Positions 57,501 to 64,000 of a stretch of 64,000 nt of DNA are shown one piece after another. This stretch comes from Membranipora membranacea. Lineage: Eukaryota > Bryozoa > Gymnolaemata > Cheilostomatida > Membraniporidae. The DNA lies in the NCBI GenBank assembly GCA_914767715.1, contig OU612067.1, positions 32,650,162 through 32,714,161 on the forward strand, read 5' to 3'. The position numbers were made by a program, and so were the translations under genes. The notes beneath the pieces were generated by a model. That model saw nothing but the letters and a program-made list of their open reading frames with translations, was not told the origin of the DNA and did no database searches. Positions within the stretch are counted from its first letter, which is position 1. Every line of letters begins with the position of its first letter.

Positions 57501-60500
57501 TAACATTCTGAGTACTAGGTCTTTCCTCTCACTAAGTCTTCACATAACACTATTAAACATGTAGTGTATGTTTCCGTCTGTCTGTTTGTAGCTGTACAGT
57601 GCAGAGTTTGAGTTGTTCTCTCAGACCGAGGCTCCCAGTGAGATCTATAAGGTTATATATAATGAGCCTAAAGAAGAGCTCATTGTATGTGGTAATGGTT
57701 ATCTACAGGTTAGTCAAAATCTCAGAAGTTCTGAGTTACACAGGAATACTAGGAAATATAAAAATCATAATCTTTTCTTTTCATACTTTACTGAATTATG
57801 AAAATACTGAATTATAATATTTGATGATTCTACTTAATGTCTTGTCTGACATGAAGCGTGTTGCCCAAATGATTTTGCACCACGGAGGGAAAACTCCTTC
57901 TTAATTGGTCGTCAGGTAAATTATATATATTGAATAGCTGGACCAGCTTATCTTCACAAGATTATGTAATCAAACTCACCCTGATCGATAATAGTAGAGT
58001 GATATTGTTATTGCAGTGCTACGTATTCCGGTTTGGACATCGACACCTGATATCCCGACATACTCGTATGGAACACGAGCTACTAGAAGGTAGAGAAGTA
58101 CATCTAATAGCTCTGGAGGATACGCCCAGCAGGACACAGAAATGCTACGTAGCTTTCGACAACAATGTTGTGGTAAGTTGAAGAATTAGATTTGAAATAT
58201 TGACTTTTTCAAGTGTTTCAATTCTTGATGAATTCCGAATATATATTAACCTAATATACAGTAATTACCTGTATTGTTTTGAAATGTACCCATTCTCAAA
58301 CATGACTGGCTTATGAGTGATTAAACCGCTCATAATTAGCTTTACTGTAAGGTTGTAGTTAACTTCACATATATTATCACCTTTGACCTTCAATACATGT
58401 CCCTGATTTACCTGGTCAATCACTCACTTATTCACAAAGTGTATTTATCACATTCGGAGTTGTGTGCTATCATACTTTGAAAAGGCTTAGCTCGTATTTC
58501 AGAAATTCAAAAATGGCTTTCAGTTCACCAGCCTTTTTACTGCATTCATTTCAATATTGAAAGGAGAGTTTTTCCTGTTTACAAACGCAGTGATGAGCCA
58601 CAGATATCTCCTCTGTCCTTTTCACTACCTTGTTACATTCTTAGTTCTCAAGCCTGTTGAGTAGTGATTATTTCTATTAAATACACTTCACCTGAGAATG
58701 CGCCTTGTATCTCACTGTCCTCGTATCACACTGTTATTAAGCATGTATTCACATCACTGACAGGTATTCACTGTGACTGATACTGCCTTTAGTACATGGA
58801 GGAAGAATATGCACCAGAGGGAGATAACTTCTATACTCTTCTTTAATCCACTCAAATATCTCATCACCGGCTCACACGATGGTTCTAGTATGTATCACAA
58901 GGTCACGCTGGGGTCACAGGAGTATGATGATATTTTTTTGGTTTTGAAAGGCTTCTTTGTTTACAATCTACTGTTCCATAACTGATAGTGTTTGACTGGT
59001 AAATTGGGACGGTATTTTCGAAATTATATGAAAAACGGAAATCATCTCCATGGACACTAAGATGCTTCAAGCGCGTAACATAAAATCACACCAAGCTCAC
59101 ATTGGCATCACAAAAATTGTTACCTTTATTCTAACATCATTTACTTTATTGGATTCCAACTTTCAAGGACTGCACTGTAAAAATTCCAAGTTGCCCGTAA
59201 TCTAAAGTGTATTCGCTCCTGTATAGCTTTGCCTCTTACATGCCTTTGATTGTCACCATACATGAAATAATTTGTTGCATTTATGATATTTACTATGTTA
59301 CAGTAAAAGTATGGTCTAATGACTGGAAGCTGCAGTTTGTTTTTGTTGGACATACGAACACGGTCACCGACCTGGCTGTGTACCCGTGGGGTCCTCAGTT
59401 TATGTCTATCAGTGATGATGACACACTAAGAGTCTGGAATCTGGAAGTCTTCGATCAAGTAGACAAGTAAGTTTGTATACAAGTCAGAGCTTCACCTAGA
59501 TTTACTACTTGGCTGCTCATTTAAGCATTCATAAAATTGTGTATTATAAGCTGCGCATATCAAAAATAGAATATAATGAGCTTTGCAATATTTATAGTAT
59601 ATGATAATTACAGTTTTATAGCCAACCTAGTATTTACGCTTCATCCCATAGGAAAGTCTCCAATCTAATTAACAGACATTTATATGCTGAACATAAAATC
59701 AAATATCTTGTACCTGAGTCGCCTTCTCTTGCTCAAGGAGCAGATAACTTTGATGAATTTGATTACAAATTTTTTGACATATGTTTTTCTGTATTGACAG
59801 ACAGGAGTTGGATGAGAGAGCTATAGGTATATACTCCACACTGGATAATAAGAACTTTTGTACTTACTCTGAACATGTACTTCACCTCTGGACTGTAGAT
59901 GATCTACACAGAGTACATACTATAGTCGGGTAGGTGTGATCTACACAGCCCAGTACACCTTGTGCACCTAGCTCTGTCTGTATAGTTTGGGATGTTGAAG
60001 TCAGAGTTAGGAGCTTCAGGTACCAGATCCCTGAGTAGTTTTGATACTATGTGTTATTCTGTCTAATCCTGATTAGCTTCACTGATGCATATATAATAAT
60101 GGTGAATATATGTGAATTCAATCTGGCTAACTATCGTACTTGTTGGCTAAAACCTGGTCTGTTCGGATCAGGACCATAAGTACAGGAGGTCTACTGTGTG
60201 CTTGCACGCAGTATAAAGATCCACCTCTGCCTCTATGGAAAAAGAGTAGCCGGCAACGGCGGGCAAGGGTATAGGGTCACTACCCCACACAAGCCACATG
60301 CCCATTAAATAGCGCGGTCAAATAAGACCTAGTGTGGAATACGAAAGAAAAACGTCCTGCCGCTAAACAATACAATCATGTTCTTTGAGTATTGGTTGCC
60401 ATCTTTGATCGCATCTGTCATCTGTCATCATAACAACCTGATAAATATTATCTTTTAGACATTTTGTATCATCGATAAAGTGTACAGTACACCCTAACTT

Positions 60501-60784
60501 CCCTACTCGAGCTGTAGCTATATGTAAGGACTCGACTGTGAGAATTATAACACCATATAGTGGGGAGGTGATTACCACTTTATTACTCGACCCTCTAGAG
60601 CACCATGTGGTCGATGTCACCTATTCTATAGCTGATGGTAAGTGGACTTAGTGGAATGTATGCAGAGAAGGGATATGTAGTACTGATTGATCCTAACAAC
60701 TTTTTTATAGTGAAATTGTGTGGCCACGTGTTTACCAGAATAGAAAAACTAAAATATAACAAGTTAATTAAAGATAAATCTTAA
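54563..60784 (+). CDS. WD40-repeat protein, at least ten exons
   Basis: Exons 54563-54660, 55370-55390 (21-bp micro-exon), 56492-56657, 57059-57214, 57592-57708, 58017-58172, 58764-58887, 59304-59466, 59801-59929 and 60459-60637 join in phase with GT-AG borders. A candidate last exon, 60711-60784, ends in TAA and completes about 460 residues. The N-terminus is charged and helical. WD-type blades follow; the clearest is GHTNTVTDLAVYPWGPQFMS, ending TLRVWNLE. Others include REITSILFFNPLKYLITGSHDGS, then KVWSNDW, and STVRIITPYSGEVI. The general layout recalls the large ciliary WDR97/WDR87 group, but this is only an impression. It is shorter than those proteins, and the convergent caspase gene starts 650 bp on, so the true 3' end is uncertain. 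WD40 propellers act as protein-interaction platforms; the partner is unknown. Confidence 0.85.
56825..56900. repeat. 38-bp exact tandem duplication
   Basis: Two adjacent identical 38-bp copies (56825-56862 and 56863-56900) starting ATATACGCGAGTGAG, in intron 3 of the WD40 gene. It is a recent slippage-type duplication. Confidence 0.85.
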
Positions 60785-61437
60785 TACTTGAAAACTACCA
60801 GATTGAAGCCTCATGGTGCAGCACATGGGTACATGTATAGATCTTGATATTATGGTACTCCTACCAGCAGTGTGTAACTAGTCGAGGGAGCAGGCTTGTG
60901 ACCAGACTGACAGTGTCTTCCTACCAGCTCATCTAGTCTGGTTGGAATAGAGTGATTAGGGCTTGGGTGAAGCTAATTTCATACCGCTGGCATTCCATTC
61001 TCATTTTAAAACCAGTATTTGTAAAATAGTTGGGGCACATCAAGGAGTTACATTTCAAAATATATTTGGAACACCTTCAACTTAGACTTGAAGCAAACAC
61101 CATAGTAGACATATCTAAACACATTTAAAGTCAATAAAATTGTGCATGATTAAATAAAGTATTTATCTAATGTTTAGGCAATACAAAAATCATTTTGATT
61201 CCACATATTTCACTACATGTTTCTGCCAGCTACGCTATTTGCACAGTTTAGGTGACATCTGATAGTTGTTTGTATCTACACATCTACTTATCTTTGTGAT
61301 ATGTATTATACAAGTCAGTTCAGAGAAAAAAAATACGAGTTTTACCAGCGTCATATCTACCCTTTGTAAAATATTGAACCATTGCTTATTGCTTATATCT
61401 GGCTGGTGAGACATGGACATGATTGGAAGCTCTGAAC
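60785..61437. other. Intergenic between convergent WD40 and caspase genes
   Basis: AT-rich, expected to contain both 3' untranslated regions. No coding content was seen. Confidence 0.5.
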
Positions 61438-64000
61438 CTACGCTGTGAAGTTTTCGCTAGCTGGTGGGAAAATCAGTCTTTTACCCAAAGTAGCTCTGAC
61501 CTCAGGCGTTTGATCAGTACCTGTCAATGTGTCTACCGCATTAGTGAACATTGTGAAAATATCAGTCTCGCCATCAGACATTCTTATTTGATCCGCCATA
61601 GCTCCTGTGAATAGTCCCCTGTATGCCAAGCCTCCAGTCACCGTAGACAGTAACAGTAGTGTGTGCGGCCTTCTTAGGATGATACTCAGACTTTGCGTCG
61701 GTCTCGCTGGGTCGGGATCTAGTGTGTTAGATTGAGCTGATAGTTTAAGCTGAGTAAAATTGGCAGCGTCCGTATTCCGCTTGAATCCATCATTAAGGTG
61801 GGTTGTACTAGGTGTGGTTATGCCTTCTGCCTGGCATGCTTGTATAAGCATGATCTGTGGATGATTAAAGTAGCTTTACTTAACTGTCAATTCATAACCA
61901 TAACCTGATAGTTTAGCTGGCTATTAATAACAGTCATTTTAAAGAAATTGGCAAGGGATTGAGGTTTGAAAAAAACTTACTTCATTATTTTACTTTATTC
62001 ATTACAAGCTTGCCAACAAATGCTTCCTTATACAAGCAATATGGTCAGATTTGTGATTGATCAATTAACCACTGTGCCAATGTCTGATAACCTTAGCCAA
62101 AGTTACTTTGAAAACTAAGCCGAATCTAAAGCCGAAAACAGACTTACCATGGGTAAACGTGAGGGTAGTTTTTGAGACAGGTGATTGAGAATGTTGTTGA
62201 CTGGCAGCTCTGAACCATCACTGCTGCATAGGGTTCCTCTGTATCCATGGCACATGATTGCCACTATCAACACTGAGCAGGTCCTTAGAATAGGATCGAC
62301 TGTGTTGTCTATCGTGGTTATTAGCGAACAAGTCTCAGACCATTCAAGTTTTTTGACATTGCAGCCAACCATCTGTAGTGCCTCCTCAAGATTGCAGGCC
62401 TCATCTTCAGCTCCGTTTCTGTGGCCGGTGTTATACAGGATCAGTGCATGTTGTTTGATGTTACTCTGGTTGTATGGTAATATATATCGTCCACTATGAG
62501 GTAGAATCTGCTCCATGTGGTCCACAGTCAAAGGCGCTTGTTTTATCAGGGTCTCAACTTCTCTAGCTCTCTCTACAAGGGTGAATGTAAATTTGAACAA
62601 TTAAAGTATTTTATATTAGAATATTGCAACCATATTGTCATACCTGTGTTTAACCCTTAGAAAGCTAGGTCCAACAGTTCATTGTGGAAAGGGTTGTCCC
62701 CTTTAAAGAACATGTACTAGCACCCCCCAAGCTGCACCTTACTTATAAATGTACTTATGATAGCTGGAAATGTGGGATTTACAAAACATAGCGGATTGTG
62801 ATACTAGAATGTGAATTTGGGTCTCAAAGATCACAAGTATGTACCCTTTACCATTGGACTGCTCCTGACTAGGCCATAGAAAAGGAGCTCTGAGAGAAAC
62901 TAATTGAGATTGACTTGATAGCAAAACAGAGCAGCCAGGCGTTTTGCGCTGTTTGAGTGGCTGCATGGTAGATGACCTCCCTCTTCTATTCTCCCAAACA
63001 GCCCAGAAGAATAATGTTGGCTAAATGGCTACATACCCTCAACATCAACGGTAGACAGGCATATTTTCACTCGAGCATTTGTTTGGTAATGCTGCAGGAG
63101 ATCAAGATCAATCATTATGTTTTCACCGGCTGTATTTGTCTTGAGAAGGAGACGCTGCTTGATTTCATTTGCCAATGCCAGCTGATCCTCAGTCGAATTT
63201 CTGTCTAACATTGTTCTCATTAATGCTCTTCTGCACACCTGGAAGTCATGATCTGCCGTATAGCTGTCCTCAAGCATGCCAAAGACGGGCAAGATGGAGG
63301 ATTTTGTCAGTAAAAGCCTTTCTTGATCTGCCGTATAGCTGTTCTCAAGCTTGCCAAAGAGGTGCAAGATGGAGGATTTTGTCAGTAAAAGCCTTTCTTT
63401 TTCTTCGATCAAGACCAATATTTTGTCCAGATTTGCACATTTAGTTTGTTGGAGACCCATAGTTCCCATTTTCATTGTGTACAGTGATTTTATACCGATT
63501 ACTTTCGGTGCCAGATAGTCAAGCGGTTTAACTCCTGTGGAATCAGATTTCGACAGGAGTTTTATTCGGTTCTGAGAGTCAATGGATTTCAACAAAAAAT
63601 GGGCAACGTCCAGAGAGAAGCTGCACATTGCCATGTGGAGGCATGTCATTCCAAAGCTATTGGTGAGAAACAATAGTTCTAACCAATCATCGTTTGTGAA
63701 ATGATCTCTGATGACCCCTAAACATTCATCACTCCTCACATCAAATAGAAAAGAATTTCCAGAAGAGCACCTAAAACTGTCAATTCTGAATCCTTGACTT
63801 GTGACTGTATCTTGAAGCAGTAGTATTTCTTGTATGAGATTGGGTGTGTTTTGTTCAGCAGCTAAATGCACAGCACAAACACCTTGGTTGAAATTTTGAA
63901 TTTGAAGTACGGTAGCTCTATCCTTACTGTCGATTGCTGTGAGGAGTGAAGTGAGTGATCCTGCAGTACCATTTCGAGCAGCTAAATGAAGAGGTGTCTC
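61438..64000 (-). CDS. Ankyrin-repeat protein with C-terminal caspase domain (5' part outside the window)
   Basis: Minus-strand exons: from beyond 64000 down to 63037, then 62148-62572, then 61438-61854 (TAG). They join in phase: a GAG codon split 1/2 at the first junction, phase 0 at the second. The first exon has ankyrin repeats (ETPLHLAARNGTAGSLTSLL; AVHLAAEQNTPNLIQEILL; MTCLHMAMCSFSLDVAHFLL) and a 25-residue tandem duplication. The second encodes a caspase large subunit: ALILYNTGHRNGAEDEACN, and CHGYRG with the catalytic His. The third opens IMLIQACQAEG, with the catalytic Cys in a variant of the usual QACRG/QACQG, followed by a small-subunit-like region ending TPEVRATLGKRLIFPPA. Both members of the His-Cys dyad are present. 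It is likely an Asp-specific cysteine protease recruited through ankyrin repeats; substrate and partner are unknown. No CARD or DED is visible in the part seen. Confidence 0.88.
63250..63399 (-). repeat. 75-bp in-frame tandem duplication in the ankyrin-caspase gene
   Basis: Two adjacent 75-bp copies (63250-63324 and 63325-63399) differ at a few positions and encode two 25-residue units starting RLLLTKSSIL. The length is a multiple of three, so the frame is kept. It lies between the ankyrin repeats and the caspase domain. Confidence 0.9.

Overview
This window looks like nuclear DNA of a metazoan, most likely an early-branching invertebrate such as a demosponge. The genes are split by canonical GT-AG introns with consistent phases. 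They include animal families: sedoheptulokinase, ISD11/LYRM4, kynurenine aminotransferase 3, a C2H2 zinc-finger protein, a WD40 protein and an ankyrin-caspase. The intergenic DNA is AT-rich and full of small inverted-repeat elements. The sponge assignment is inference from gene content and compactness; no species marker was seen.

Layout: 2.2-5.6 kb holds an intronless kinesin-light-chain-type TPR gene (+) interrupted by in-frame stops but no frameshift. 7.0-8.8 kb is a large fold-back element. 11.3-12.1 kb carries two exons of LYRM4/ISD11 (-). 16.1-21.1 kb is a seven-exon sedoheptulokinase (+). 22.4-22.9 kb holds a decayed LINE reverse-transcriptase relic. 24.2-31.1 kb is one LTR retrotransposon with two apparently identical 1066-bp LTRs, oriented on the minus strand. 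It has no visible gag or pol, but carries exon-like blocks on the opposite strand. 31.4-32.8 kb is an intronless KYAT3-like gene (+). 36.5-45.1 kb is a 13-exon zinc-finger gene (+). 46.3-50.9 kb is a nine-exon coiled-coil gene (-). 54.6-60.8 kb is a WD40 gene with at least ten exons (+). 61.4 kb to the window end is the 3' part of an ankyrin-repeat plus caspase-domain gene (-).

The genes do not form a pathway. LYRM4 is mitochondrial and KYAT3 carries a mitochondrial-type presequence; sedoheptulokinase and KYAT3 are metabolic enzymes; the ankyrin-caspase and the TPR gene belong to families expanded in sponges and cnidarians.

The most unusual signal is a dispersed family of tiny perfect or near-perfect hairpins, 18-45 bp long, that begin CA and end TG. 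Most have the core CAAGGAG...CTCCTTG or a close variant. Eight copies are flanked by exact 7-bp direct repeats that differ at each site. This is what insertion of extremely small mobile elements would leave. A few other hairpin elements have 8- or 9-bp duplications. All exon boundaries were read by eye from splice consensus and protein similarity; no alignment or search was run.
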